From JBQLZQ01 sp052168355 (GTDB lineage Bacteria; Pseudomonadota; Alphaproteobacteria; DSM-16000; Inquilinaceae), in assembly GCA_052168355.1 (NCBI GenBank), contig JBQLZQ010000056.1:1-64000 (forward strand): a stretch of DNA of 64,000 nt, read 5' to 3'. The position numbers and the translations under genes were made by a program. A model generated the notes under the pieces. That model did not search any database and was not told where the DNA came from. It was given only the letters and a program-made list of their open reading frames with translations. Positions within the stretch are counted from its first letter, which is position 1. Each line of letters opens with the position of its first letter. Below are positions 17,463 through 26,208 of the stretch, piece after piece.

Positions 17463-18035
17463 TCAAAACGCCACCTTTGGCAGCAGGCGTTCGGACGCGT
17501 GGTCGACCTCGTAGTACGCGGCCGGCTGGAAGGAGAACAGCTTGGCGACGATGTTGCTGGGGAAGGATTCGACCATCGTGTTCAGGTCGCGCACGGTGCC
17601 GTTGTAGTATCGGCGTGCCATCTGGATCTGGTCCTCCAGTTCCGCGAGCGTGCGTTGCAGTTCCAGAAACGTGCCGTCCGCCTTGAGGTCGGGATAATTT
17701 TCGGCCACCGCGAACAGGCGCATCAGGGCGGTCGACAACCCGCCCTCGGCCTCCTGGCGCGCGCCGGCATCGGCCGTGGCGGCGGATTGGCAGCGGGCCC
17801 GCATTTCCGTCACCGCCTCCAGCGCGTCGCGCTCGTGCTTCACGTAGCCCTTCACCGTTTCGATCAGGTTGGGAATCAGGTTGGTCCGGCGCTTCAACTG
17901 CACGTCGATGCCGCTCCATCCCTCGCGGGTCCGCTGGCGGCGGGCCACAAAGCCGTTGTAGGTGACGATGCCCCAGCCGACGACCAGCACGATCAGGCCC
18001 AGCACGACCAAAAGAACGATGGAAAGTCCCGTCAT
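17463..18035 (-). CDS. lemA: LemA-family protein
   Basis: Membrane-anchored helical protein of 190 residues. It has one N-terminal transmembrane helix (about 4-24), then the family signature YNGFVARRQRTREGWSGIDV, the RTNLIPNLIETVKGYVKHE stretch and the late RYYNGTVRDLN motif, followed by FPSNIVA. It is predicted to face outward as a helical bundle. It sits directly upstream of the DUF2207 gene on the same strand. The biochemical role of LemA proteins is not established. Confidence 0.93.
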   Translation of the reverse strand: MTGLSIVLLVVLGLIVLVVGWGIVTYNGFVARRQRTREGWSGIDVQLKRRTNLIPNLIETVKGYVKHERDALEAVTEMRARCQSAATADAGARQEAEGGLSTALMRLFAVAENYPDLKADGTFLELQRTLAELEDQIQMARRYYNGTVRDLNTMVESFPSNIVAKLFSFQPAAYYEVDHASERLLPKVAF

Positions 18036-18178
18036 GTCGATCCGCCCGGATTGCTGCCCGGTCGCCCGACGCGCCGGATGGGTTTCGTTGTCGTCCTGAC
18101 GATGATGGGCGCCACCATAACTGGCGTGCCTGGACAGTCAATCCGGCGACATGTGGCGTGGTCGAAGAAGACCCGCCG

Positions 18179-19297
18179 TCAGCCGGCCTGCCCGCGCGCG
18201 TCGGCGCCATGCCGGAGGGCGTCCAGGCTCACATCGATCCCGACCTCCCGGGCCACGTTAAGGATCCGCTCGACCACCTCGTCGGGCACGGGGATGCCGT
18301 TGGCGCCCCGCTCGGCCCGGGTCGCCCGTTCCTTGTCGCCGGGGATCTGGACGGCCACGCCGGGTGTGGCCGGCGCCGATGACTGGATAAAGGCGATGTA
18401 ATCGCCGGCTTCCCGCGCGAAGGTCCCCAGATCGTCGAACCGTGTCGGATCGATATAGATCGACAGAAGACCGTTGCCGAATGGATGGTCGGTCGGGCCG
18501 TTGGTTCCGCCCCCGGTCAACGCGCCGGCCAGAAGCTCGCATGCCAGGGCCAAACCCGACCCTTTGTGGTCGCCCATCGTGCGCAGCGCGCCGGTGCCGC
18601 CCCGCGCATCGGGTAGCCCCTCCTCCAGCGTATGTCCGTAAAGGACACGCGGATCGCCGGTGAGGTGTCCGTCCGCGGTGACCAGCGCGTCGTCGGGCAG
18701 CCCGCGGCCGCCGCGCGCCGCAACCAGCGCCTTGCCTTCGGCAACCATCGACGTGGCGAAGTCCAGGACAAAATCGTCGCCGTGGGCGTTTGGCACGCCG
18801 ACCGCGAACGGAGCGGTCGAGATACCGCGCTGGGACGATCCGAACGGCGCCACCAGGCGCGATCCCGCGACGGTGACGAAATGGATCGAAACGATACCGG
18901 CGGCACACGCCTGCTCCGCATAGGCGCCGACCCGGCCGACATGCCCGGCACGCCGCAGGGCCACCACCGCGCACCCCGACTGGCCGGCCATGGCGATGCC
19001 CCGGTCCGTCGCCTGCCGGGCCAGCCACTGGCCCATGCCGTTGCCGCCGTCGAGATGGACAAAGGCCGGACCCTCGGACAGGACCGTCAGGCCCTGGCGC
19101 GCCACCAGCACTCCCGACTTGAGCCATCCATGGTACCGGTCGATGCGCACGATACCGTGACTGTCGTGCCCGCTGAGGCACGCCTCCACCAGATGGGTGG
19201 CGACGGCGTCGGCCTCCTCCGCCCCGCATCCATCGGCCCGAAGCAGGGCATCGAGCAGCCGGGTCATCGCCCGTGGATCGATCAGCGCCGTACTCAT
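18179..19297 (-). CDS. Ldh_2-family (malate/L-lactate-type) NAD(P)-dependent dehydrogenase
   Basis: Oxidoreductase of the malate/L-lactate dehydrogenase-like family (YiaK, ComC, AllD relatives), which reduces 2-keto acids, ureidoglycolate-type acids or cyclic imines. From the ATG at 19297 it has 372 residues. It shows the SGHDSHGIVR segment with the catalytic His, GHVGRVGAYAE, the MVAEGK stretch and DHKGSGLAL. An upstream in-frame extension to 19507 overlaps the preceding gene and is rejected. It is the last gene of the eight-gene operon, 19 bases after the quinone reductase. Family members include ureidoglycolate dehydrogenase, which fits a nitrogen-heterocycle pathway, but the substrate is not shown. 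Confidence 0.88.
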   Translation of the reverse strand: MSTALIDPRAMTRLLDALLRADGCGAEEADAVATHLVEACLSGHDSHGIVRIDRYHGWLKSGVLVARQGLTVLSEGPAFVHLDGGNGMGQWLARQATDRGIAMAGQSGCAVVALRRAGHVGRVGAYAEQACAAGIVSIHFVTVAGSRLVAPFGSSQRGISTAPFAVGVPNAHGDDFVLDFATSMVAEGKALVAARGGRGLPDDALVTADGHLTGDPRVLYGHTLEEGLPDARGGTGALRTMGDHKGSGLALACELLAGALTGGGTNGPTDHPFGNGLLSIYIDPTRFDDLGTFAREAGDYIAFIQSSAPATPGVAVQIPGDKERATRAERGANGIPVPDEVVERILNVAREVGIDVSLDALRHGADARGQAG

Positions 19298-19316
19298 GAT
19301 CCGGCCTTTCGCGTCG

Positions 19317-19907
19317 TCATCCGACCCGCGCCAGAGTTCGGCGCACTCGGGCCAGGAACGCTTCCCGGCTTTCCGGTGTCGAACTGTCCATCTTGTAATG
19401 GGCGAGCCAAAGGGTGCGGCAGCGTTTGGCGCACAGCGCGCGGATGCCGCGCAGGATCGTGCGGCGGCCGGGTTCGCCGACGAATTTCGTCCACCACCAC
19501 GGCGCACCGCAGGTGGTGATGCCGCCGAGAAACCGGATATGGGTCATCAGCGGGCGAACCGGCTGGCCGTTCTCGGGCATGCTGAAGGTGACGTGCGGCA
19601 CCCACACACGGTCCAGCCAGCCCTTCAGCATCGCCGGCAGACCGTACCACCAGGTCGGGAAGACAAACAGCAACCCGTCGGTCTGGCGGATCAGGGCAAG
19701 GTGATCGGCCACCGGTATCTCGTTCACCTCCCTGGTATGATACGCGCGCCTTTCCTCGCGGCCCATGATCGGGTCGAAGCCGTCGGCGTAAAGATCGAGC
19801 AACCGGACCTGATGCCCGGCCTGACGCAGCGCGTCGATCACCGTGTCCCGGATGGACGCGTTGAAGCTTTCGGGGTCCGGGTGGCAATAGACAACCAAAA
19901 CGTTCAC
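19317..19907 (-). CDS. Flavodoxin-fold NAD(P)H:quinone oxidoreductase, copy 2
   Basis: A 196-residue FMN- or FAD-binding protein of the KefF/MdaB/NQO flavodoxin-like family, probably giving two-electron reduction of quinones or nitro compounds. It opens MNVLVVYCHPDPESFNAS, the flavin phosphate site. It then has the VFPTWWYGLPAMLKGWLDRV motif and an ITTCGAPWWW segment in the flavin pocket. Its start overlaps the stop of the paralogous upstream gene by 4 bases. The pair diverged clearly (similar layout but only moderate identity), so their substrates may differ. Confidence 0.87.
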   Translation of the reverse strand: MNVLVVYCHPDPESFNASIRDTVIDALRQAGHQVRLLDLYADGFDPIMGREERRAYHTREVNEIPVADHLALIRQTDGLLFVFPTWWYGLPAMLKGWLDRVWVPHVTFSMPENGQPVRPLMTHIRFLGGITTCGAPWWWTKFVGEPGRRTILRGIRALCAKRCRTLWLAHYKMDSSTPESREAFLARVRRTLARVG

Positions 19908-20485
19908 CCAAACCGCTCCATCTCCGCTTCGACGCTTGCCAGAAACCGCCTCCGGCCTTCGTCGGTCGAACGGTTCATATCATACTGCGCGATGTAGCGA
20001 AGCGGCGCGCCGACGGTTTGAGCGCGCAGCACCCGGGTCACGGATTTGCGCACCGGGTCGCCCAGCAGGATCGCCCGATGCCGACTGCCGCCATAGGTGA
20101 CGGCGGCGACGGTGCGCCTTATGTGGCGGAGCATGGGGACCGCCTTGCCGTTGTCCATGCGAAAGGTCACGCCGGGCAGGAACACCCGGTCGAAATAGCC
20201 CTTCAGGATCGCCGGATAGCCGAAGTTCCACACCGGAAAGACCAGCACCAGCGCCTCGGCCGCCCGCAGCCGGTCGATATGAGGCTGGACGGCGGACCGG
20301 TCGGACTCCGCGTCGTGATAGGCAAGGCGTTCGGCCCGGCTCAGGCGCGGGTCGAAATCTTCCGCATACAGATCGCAATCGTCGACATCGTGGCCCCGGG
20401 CCGTCAGCGTTTCGACGACACGCGCGTGCAGCGCCGCCTGAAAGCTGCTCTCGACCGGATGGGCATAGAGGACAAGGACGCGCAT
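19904..20485 (-). CDS. Flavodoxin-fold NAD(P)H:quinone oxidoreductase, copy 1
   Basis: A 193-residue paralogue of the next gene. It opens MRVLVLYAHPVESSFQAALH and carries FPVWNFGYPAILKGYFDRVF, the equivalent quinone-site motif. The C-terminus lacks the Trp-rich pocket segment of copy 2 and instead has YGGSRHRAIL. It lies 19 bases after the GlcD-like gene and overlaps copy 2 by 4 bases. Both may recycle electrons or protect against quinonoid intermediates in the operon's pathway; that role is inferred. Confidence 0.87.
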   Translation of the reverse strand: MRVLVLYAHPVESSFQAALHARVVETLTARGHDVDDCDLYAEDFDPRLSRAERLAYHDAESDRSAVQPHIDRLRAAEALVLVFPVWNFGYPAILKGYFDRVFLPGVTFRMDNGKAVPMLRHIRRTVAAVTYGGSRHRAILLGDPVRKSVTRVLRAQTVGAPLRYIAQYDMNRSTDEGRRRFLASVEAEMERFG

Positions 20486-20504
20486 GGGACCCGTATCGGC
20501 GGTT

Positions 20505-21917
20505 TCAGTCCGCCATCTCCAACCCCCGGAACAGGTAGGTCTTGCGGCTGGCGTAATCGAAGGCCGGATCTTCCCAGGCGATCATCTTGCCGGGGTTGAG
20601 CAGGCCTTGCGGATCGGCTTCCTTCTTGAAGGCAAGCTGGACGGCGTCGGTCTGCTTCATGCCGCCCTCCTCCAGCGTGTAGCGGTGCGGATTGAAGATC
20701 GGCGCGCCCATGTCCTCGTGGATCGCCATGATCTCCTCCAGCCGTTCCTCGGTGGAAAACCGGACCAGAGGCAGCCCGAAACAGGTGATGTCGCCGTCGA
20801 AGCGCACGAACTCCAGATGCATGGGCACCTCGTCGCCGAAATGACGATGGATCCGGTCGACCAGATCGATCTGCCCCGGAAAGGGATAGAGCACCTGCAG
20901 ATAGGTGATGTCCTTGCTGACCTTCAGGGCGCAGAGCGTGGTGTGGTTCCAGGCCAGCTCGTACACCGGCGGCAGGGTGGTCCGTTCGGTGTCGGTCGCG
21001 GCGTCGGACCGGTAGAGCAATTCGGCGTTCTTCGCCCGCTTGTGAAACGCACCGAACGCATCCATCGCGTGGGCCGCGATCATCAGCAGGACGACGGACT
21101 GGTCACGGCGGGAAAAGCGGTGATGCCGGCCGAGATAATCGTGCGGGATCGGCGCTGCGATGGGGGTGATTAGCTTTTTGAGGATGCCGTCCTGGCGGGC
21201 CAGATCGTTGGCGTAGCGCACGGCGTCCATGGCGTCGTCGAACCCGACGATCACATCGACCCAGTCATAGGCCGGCGCCAGGGGCACCTCGACCTCGGTG
21301 ATCACGCCGTTGGTGCCGTAGGCGTGCATGACCTTATGCAGGTCCTCGCCCGTCATCTCCAGGATGCGGGGCTCGGCCTCCATGGTGACAACGCGCAGCC
21401 GCAGCACGTTACCAAGGTCGCGCAAGCCGCCCCAGCCGATCGATCCGACCCCGCCGGACCCGCCGCCGATAAAGCCGCCGATGGAGGCCGTGCGATAGGT
21501 GGAGGGAAACATGCGCAGTTCCTGACCGGACCGGGCGATGGCCTGCTCGTCGATCTTGGCCAGCACCGCGCCCGGCTCGGCCACCAGGCGGCCCGGCGCG
21601 ATGTCGCGCACCGCCGCCATCGCCGCCAGGTTGAGAACCACGCCGCCGGAGAGCGGCATGGCCTGGCCGTAGTTGCCGGTGCCCGATCCGCGCGGCGTCA
21701 CCGGGATGCCGCGCGCGTGACACGCCTTGAGCACCCGCGCCACCTCCGCCTCGGTCTTGGGCGTCACCAGAAGGTCGCCCGATACCTTGTTGAGCTGCCG
21801 CTTCAAGACCGGCGAATACCAGAAGAAGTCCCGGCTCTTCAGGCGCACCAGACGCGGATCGTCCTCCATGGCGATGCCCGCCAGTTCGGTCTTCAACCCC
21901 GCAATGTCGTAGGTCAT
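20505..21917 (-). CDS. FAD-linked oxidase, GlcD/D-lactate-dehydrogenase-like
   Basis: A 470-residue flavoprotein of the PCMH/FAD_binding_4 family, the glycolate oxidase GlcD and vanillyl-alcohol-oxidase superfamily. The FAD site is visible as TPRGSGTGNYGQAMPL (about 74-90). A GGFIGGGSGGVGS segment near 145-160 and AYGTNGVITEVEVP near 215 are also typical. The C-terminal LLNPGKMIAW is the standard end of the cap domain. Expected chemistry is oxidation of a 2-hydroxy acid or similar substrate, with electrons passed to quinone or a partner. It overlaps the amidohydrolase by 4 bases. No GlcE or GlcF partner is present. Confidence 0.87.
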   Translation of the reverse strand: MTYDIAGLKTELAGIAMEDDPRLVRLKSRDFFWYSPVLKRQLNKVSGDLLVTPKTEAEVARVLKACHARGIPVTPRGSGTGNYGQAMPLSGGVVLNLAAMAAVRDIAPGRLVAEPGAVLAKIDEQAIARSGQELRMFPSTYRTASIGGFIGGGSGGVGSIGWGGLRDLGNVLRLRVVTMEAEPRILEMTGEDLHKVMHAYGTNGVITEVEVPLAPAYDWVDVIVGFDDAMDAVRYANDLARQDGILKKLITPIAAPIPHDYLGRHHRFSRRDQSVVLLMIAAHAMDAFGAFHKRAKNAELLYRSDAATDTERTTLPPVYELAWNHTTLCALKVSKDITYLQVLYPFPGQIDLVDRIHRHFGDEVPMHLEFVRFDGDITCFGLPLVRFSTEERLEEIMAIHEDMGAPIFNPHRYTLEEGGMKQTDAVQLAFKKEADPQGLLNPGKMIAWEDPAFDYASRKTYLFRGLEMAD

Positions 21918-23251
21918 CCGACGGCTTCCTTCCGTGTGTGCAGCTGCATCAGGTCGTCAAGGTCGCGATAGTCGGGCAGCACCCGGTCGATCGGCCGTCC
22001 GTCGCGGATCACGATGCGGCCACTTTCCGGACGGGACAAGAGCTCCGAATAGGCACGGCCATCGAACAGGACCAGGTCCGCCGATCCGCCGACCGCGATC
22101 CGACCCCGCGCCGGGACGCCGATGATGTCGGCCGGCCAGCGGGACACGGCGGCCACCCAGTCGCCGACCGGACAGTCGAACTGAAAGATGCGCACCGCTT
22201 CGCGCAGGACCTCCAACCCGTCCAGATCGCCATAGCCGTAGAACGGATCGCGGGTGTTGTCCGACGCCACCGCGACAGGGATGCCACGGGACCGCATTTC
22301 CTTCAACAGCGTGACCCCACGCCAGCGCGGCGTGCGGCCGGCCCGCCGGTCCTGCAGATACAGATTGCACATCGGCAGCGACACCACGGCGATCCCCGCC
22401 TCCGCCACCAGGTCGAGTGTGCGGTCGACCATGTCCGGGGGCTGATTGGCCAGGGAGCAGCAGTGACCGCACACGATCCGGCCGGCAAAGCGATGGCGGA
22501 TCGCCGCCTCGGCGACATGGAGCAGGGAGCGGGCGTCGGGATCGGCGGTCTCGTCGCTGTGAAAATCAAGATCGAGACCATGCTGGGCGGCCAGCTCGAA
22601 GACCGTGTCGAGCGCCTGGTCCAACCCCGGCGTCATATAGGTGACCGCGCCCAGAACGCCGCCATGACGCGCCACCGTCTGGGCCAGTTCCGGCCCGAAG
22701 CCGGCCGCGATATCGTCGATGGCCAGGATCGACACCGCCTGAAGATCGATCCGGCCGTCCCAACGGTCCCGCATCTCGGCGAACAGGGGCCAGGAAATGA
22801 GGTGCTGGGGCGCCGAGGAATCGAGGTGGGTTCTCACGCTTGCCGTGCCGTGGGCATGGGCGCAAGCCAGCGAGAAGTCCATGCGCCGGCGCACGTCCGC
22901 GGAACTCCACAGGGCGGCGCGATCGTCGGCGACGGCGGACAGCGCGCCGTCGAATGTCCCGTCCGGGTTCGGCTTTCGCGGCCAGATGTGACCCTTGTCG
23001 ATATGGGTGTGCATGTCGACGAAGCACGGCAGAACCATGCCGCCCCGCTGATCGATGACGGCCGTGCTAGGGCGCGCCGCGGGCGCCTCCACGGCCGCGA
23101 CGCGGCCGCCCTCGATCCGCAGATCCAGGGCAAAGAGGCCATCCCCGTCCGGCGTTCCCATCGGACGGTCGCCGTCGAGCAGGACAGCGGGCACGCGAGC
23201 GTCGGTGATCCAGTAAGCGTCGCCAAGCCTCTGGGGCGAAAGACGGGCCAT
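21914..23251 (-). CDS. Cytosine-deaminase-like metal-dependent amidohydrolase
   Basis: A 445-residue amidohydrolase of the cytosine/isoguanine/creatinine deaminase group, which hydrolytically deaminates a cyclic amidine to the keto form. Metal ligands are visible as His81 and His83 (MHTHIDKGH), a HSDET motif near 230, GHCCS near 264 and SDNTRDPFYGYG near 330 holding the catalytic Asp. These are the CodA-type motifs, including the HSDE and GHC elements. It sits between an NMT1-type ABC importer and redox enzymes, with 1- and 4-base spacings. The substrate is probably an imported N-heterocycle. Creatinine is an attractive alternative because a creatininase-family gene and a hydantoinase operon lie just beyond, but this is inference. 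Confidence 0.85.
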   Translation of the reverse strand: MARLSPQRLGDAYWITDARVPAVLLDGDRPMGTPDGDGLFALDLRIEGGRVAAVEAPAARPSTAVIDQRGGMVLPCFVDMHTHIDKGHIWPRKPNPDGTFDGALSAVADDRAALWSSADVRRRMDFSLACAHAHGTASVRTHLDSSAPQHLISWPLFAEMRDRWDGRIDLQAVSILAIDDIAAGFGPELAQTVARHGGVLGAVTYMTPGLDQALDTVFELAAQHGLDLDFHSDETADPDARSLLHVAEAAIRHRFAGRIVCGHCCSLANQPPDMVDRTLDLVAEAGIAVVSLPMCNLYLQDRRAGRTPRWRGVTLLKEMRSRGIPVAVASDNTRDPFYGYGDLDGLEVLREAVRIFQFDCPVGDWVAAVSRWPADIIGVPARGRIAVGGSADLVLFDGRAYSELLSRPESGRIVIRDGRPIDRVLPDYRDLDDLMQLHTRKEAVG

Positions 23252-23252
23252 C

Positions 23253-24101
23253 TCAGTTTTCCCGCTTCAGCGCGCTCTCATGCCATTTGCGCAACAGCAG
23301 ATGGGACAGCAGGCTCAACACCAGGAAAATCAGGATACCGGTTATGGAAATCAGCAGCAGCGCCGCGAACATGCGCGGCACGTTGAGCCGGTAGCTCGAC
23401 TCCAGGATGCGGTAGGCAAGTCCCGCCCCCCGCCCGGCCGACCCGGCCGCGAATTCGGCGACGATGGCACCGATCAGGGCCAGACCGCCGGCGATGCGCA
23501 AGCCGCCCAGAAAATAGGGCATCGCCGCGGGCAGCCGCAGATAGCGCAGCGTCTGCCATCGCGTGGCGCCATACAGTTCGAACAGGTTGCGCAGATTGTG
23601 GTCGGCCGAATTGAGACCCAGGGTCGTGTTCGACAGGATCGGGAAAAACGCGACGATCCAGGCGCAGATCAGCAACGCCGCCGGGATCGAGTTCACGTAG
23701 ATCAGGATCAGGGGCGCGATGGCGATGATCGGCGTGACCTGCAGGATGACCGCGAACGGAAACAGGCTGATCTCCACCCATTTCGACTGGGTGAACAGGA
23801 TCGCCAGACCGACCCCGCCGACCACCGCGACGGCCAGGGCGGAGAAGGTGATCTTCAGCGTCGTGCCCAGCGACACCGACAGGATCGACCAATCCTCGAC
23901 CAGGGTGGTCGCGATCAGGCTGGGCGACGGCAGGATGTAGTGGGGGATCTCGTTGATCCGGACCAGCAGCTCCCAGCCCAGGACGGCGCAGGACAGGATG
24001 GCGATCGGCAACAGGATGCGCAGCGCCCGCTCGCGCGCCTCGGCACGGGCGCGCAGATCGGCGCCGGCGGCGGGTCTGGCAACGTCCATGGCCGCCGTCA
24101 T
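23253..24101 (-). CDS. ABC transporter permease, SsuC/NitT/TauT type
   Basis: A 282-residue inner-membrane permease with six predicted helices. The EAA-type cytoplasmic loop reads ELYGATRWQTLRYLRLPAAMPYFLGGLR. The ATG at 24101 overlaps the TGA of the ATPase gene by 4 bases (ATGA); a longer frame to 24338 would lie in the ATPase gene and is rejected. The family moves pyrimidine precursors, riboflavin, taurine or sulfonates. With the NMT1-type binding protein and the cytosine-deaminase-like enzyme, a pyrimidine-like or other N-heterocyclic solute is the likely cargo. Confidence 0.92.
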   Translation of the reverse strand: MTAAMDVARPAAGADLRARAEARERALRILLPIAILSCAVLGWELLVRINEIPHYILPSPSLIATTLVEDWSILSVSLGTTLKITFSALAVAVVGGVGLAILFTQSKWVEISLFPFAVILQVTPIIAIAPLILIYVNSIPAALLICAWIVAFFPILSNTTLGLNSADHNLRNLFELYGATRWQTLRYLRLPAAMPYFLGGLRIAGGLALIGAIVAEFAAGSAGRGAGLAYRILESSYRLNVPRMFAALLLISITGILIFLVLSLLSHLLLRKWHESALKREN

Positions 24102-24931
24102 GCCGAGGCCCCGGTCGTCAGGATCGCCCGATGCAGCGCGTCGGAGGCGGTGCGGCAGAGATGGGCATACGCCTCCGACGTTCGGAAGTCTCCGCTCCGC
24201 GGGTGCGGCGCATCGTTGGCCATCGTCTCGGTCACCCGGCCGGGGCTGGCGGCCATCACCACGATGCGGTTCGACAGATAGACCGATTCGAACACGCTGT
24301 GGGTGACGAAGACCACGGTCCAGTGATGCTGTTCCCACAGCGCCAGCAGATCGTCGTTGAGCTTGAAGCGGGTGATTTCGTCGAGCGCGGCGAACGGCTC
24401 GTCCATCAGCAGGATCTTCGGCCGGGTCACCAGGGCCCGGGCAATGGACACCCGCATCTTCATGCCACCGGATAATTCTCTTGGATAAGCTTTTGAAAAA
24501 TCTTCAAGACCGACCATCGCCAACGCCGCATCGACATCGGCCCGCGCCGCCTGCCGCGACGCCCCGTCCAGCCGGTTGGGCAACCAGACATTGTCGAACA
24601 CGGTGGCCCAGGGCATCAGGGTCGGTTCCTGAAACACAAACCCGATGTCGCCGCGCCGGGGCCGGCCGCCGGGCCAGTCGACGGCGCCGCCGGTCGCCTC
24701 GCCAAGCCCGGCGATGATCCGCAGCGCCGTCGATTTGCCGCAGCCCGACGGTCCCAGCAGGCTGACGAAATCGCCGGGATGGATGTCCAGAGACATGTCC
24801 TCCAACGCCAGCGTGCCGTTCGAGAACCGCTTGGAAACATGGGCGAGGGAGACGACCGGCGCGACGTCGGAGGCTTTTGCCGCCAGGTCCGTCGCGCCGG
24901 TATCGCCGGCGACCGCCGCGAGTCTGGTCAA
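24098..24931 (-). CDS. ABC transporter ATP-binding protein, SsuB/TauB type
   Basis: A 277-residue nucleotide-binding subunit energising the adjacent importer. Walker A GPSGCGKS is at 60-67, and the Q-loop FVFQEPTLMPW is typical of the NitT/TauT class. The signature LSGGMKMRVSIARA, Walker B ILLMDEPF with ALDE D-loop, and switch His in FVTHSVFES are all intact. It lies 12 bases after the binding-protein stop and overlaps the permease by 4 bases. Confidence 0.93.
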   Translation of the reverse strand: MTRLAAVAGDTGATDLAAKASDVAPVVSLAHVSKRFSNGTLALEDMSLDIHPGDFVSLLGPSGCGKSTALRIIAGLGEATGGAVDWPGGRPRRGDIGFVFQEPTLMPWATVFDNVWLPNRLDGASRQAARADVDAALAMVGLEDFSKAYPRELSGGMKMRVSIARALVTRPKILLMDEPFAALDEITRFKLNDDLLALWEQHHWTVVFVTHSVFESVYLSNRIVVMAASPGRVTETMANDAPHPRSGDFRTSEAYAHLCRTASDALHRAILTTGASA

Positions 24932-24943
24932 TGGGCTGCCCCG

Positions 24944-25957
24944 TCAGTTTGGCCGCAGGTCAAGCCCCACGCCCTTGTTGGCGAATTCGAGGGTGTAGGA
25001 TTTGGACGGATCGATATCGCCGCTGACCACCCCGGCCTTGACCATGCGGTCGAAGAAGCTGTTCATGCGGGCGTCCGTCATGGCGCCGATGCCAAGCGTC
25101 TCGGTATCGCCGGAATCGACGATCCCGAACGCCTTCATCTGGGCGATGGAATAGGCGATCTGGTCGTCCGTCATCTCCGGATTGTCGGTCTTGATCAGAG
25201 CGTTTGCGGCTTCGTTGTCGCCATAAAGGTAATTGTACCAGCCGATGATCGAGGCATCGACAAAGCGCTGCACCAGATCCGGGTTGTTCTCGACCAGGTC
25301 GACACGGGTTTCGATGGTCGTGGAATAGGTGTCAAACCCGTAGTCGGCCAGCAGGAAGATGTTCGGCTTGATCCCCGTTTCGCGCTCGATGGCAAAGGGT
25401 TCCGATGTCACATAGCCCTGCTGCCCCAACCGTTTGTCCGACAGGAAGGGCGCGAAATTGTAGGTGTAGGGCTGGACCTGCTCTTCGGAGAAGCCGTACT
25501 CGGACACCATCCACTGGTAATAGCTGGCCAGCCCGTCGGCGCCGATCAGAAGGTCGATCGTCTTCAGGCTCTCGAAGGTGTCCAGGCCCTGATCGGGATG
25601 GGTGAGGATGACCTGCGGGTCCTTCTGGAAAATCGCCGCGACCGCGATGGTCGGAATATCGTTCTCCACCGCAGAAAAGGCCTGCAACATATTACCGCCC
25701 ATGAGGAAATCGAGCCGGCCGGTGGGCAGCATCAGCCGGTTGTTGACCTGCGGCCCGCCCGGCATGATCGTCACGTCGAGGCCGTACCGTTCGTAGGTGC
25801 CGTCGACCACCGCCTGGTAGAACCCGCCATGTTCGGCCTGCGCCACCCAGTTGGTGCCGAAGGTGACCTCATCCAGCGCCACGGCCGATGTCGCGGTCAT
25901 CGCGGCGCCGACCGCCGCGGCCACCGCCGCCGCGCGTGTAAGTCCTGTCGATGTCAT
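24944..25957 (-). CDS. ABC transporter substrate-binding protein, NMT1/THI5-like
   Basis: A 337-residue periplasmic receptor of the NMT1/THI5-like group (ThiY, RibY, SsuA relatives). It has a signal peptide ending near TSAVALDE and opens VTFGTNWVAQAEHGGFYQAV, a pattern close to ThiY-type receptors for formylaminopyrimidine and other pyrimidine-like ligands. GRLDFLMGGN further on contributes to the ligand site. It is the first gene of the leftward importer operon, following about 250 non-coding bases that should hold the promoter. The neighbouring cytosine-deaminase-like gene supports a pyrimidine or related heterocycle as ligand. Confidence 0.9.
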   Translation of the reverse strand: MTSTGLTRAAAVAAAVGAAMTATSAVALDEVTFGTNWVAQAEHGGFYQAVVDGTYERYGLDVTIMPGGPQVNNRLMLPTGRLDFLMGGNMLQAFSAVENDIPTIAVAAIFQKDPQVILTHPDQGLDTFESLKTIDLLIGADGLASYYQWMVSEYGFSEEQVQPYTYNFAPFLSDKRLGQQGYVTSEPFAIERETGIKPNIFLLADYGFDTYSTTIETRVDLVENNPDLVQRFVDASIIGWYNYLYGDNEAANALIKTDNPEMTDDQIAYSIAQMKAFGIVDSGDTETLGIGAMTDARMNSFFDRMVKAGVVSGDIDPSKSYTLEFANKGVGLDLRPN

Positions 25958-26208
25958 TTTTGTCTCCCCGTCGTGTGTCGTGCAAATGATCGGGAGCCGG
26001 CGGCCCGGCGGCCGATGCCCCTCAAATATCGCCCCAACCGCGCAATTCCCGTGCCATGGCGGATCCAGGCCGTTCCATGGGCGCTCGAAGCCGCCCCTGA
26101 CGCACTATCGACCATTCTAAAGGCGTGTACCTGCCCATTATCTCGTCGTTTGCCCGGCAATAGAGCAGCACTATAGAGCCAACCTTCGGTCCGGGACAGC
26201 CGTCGCGA

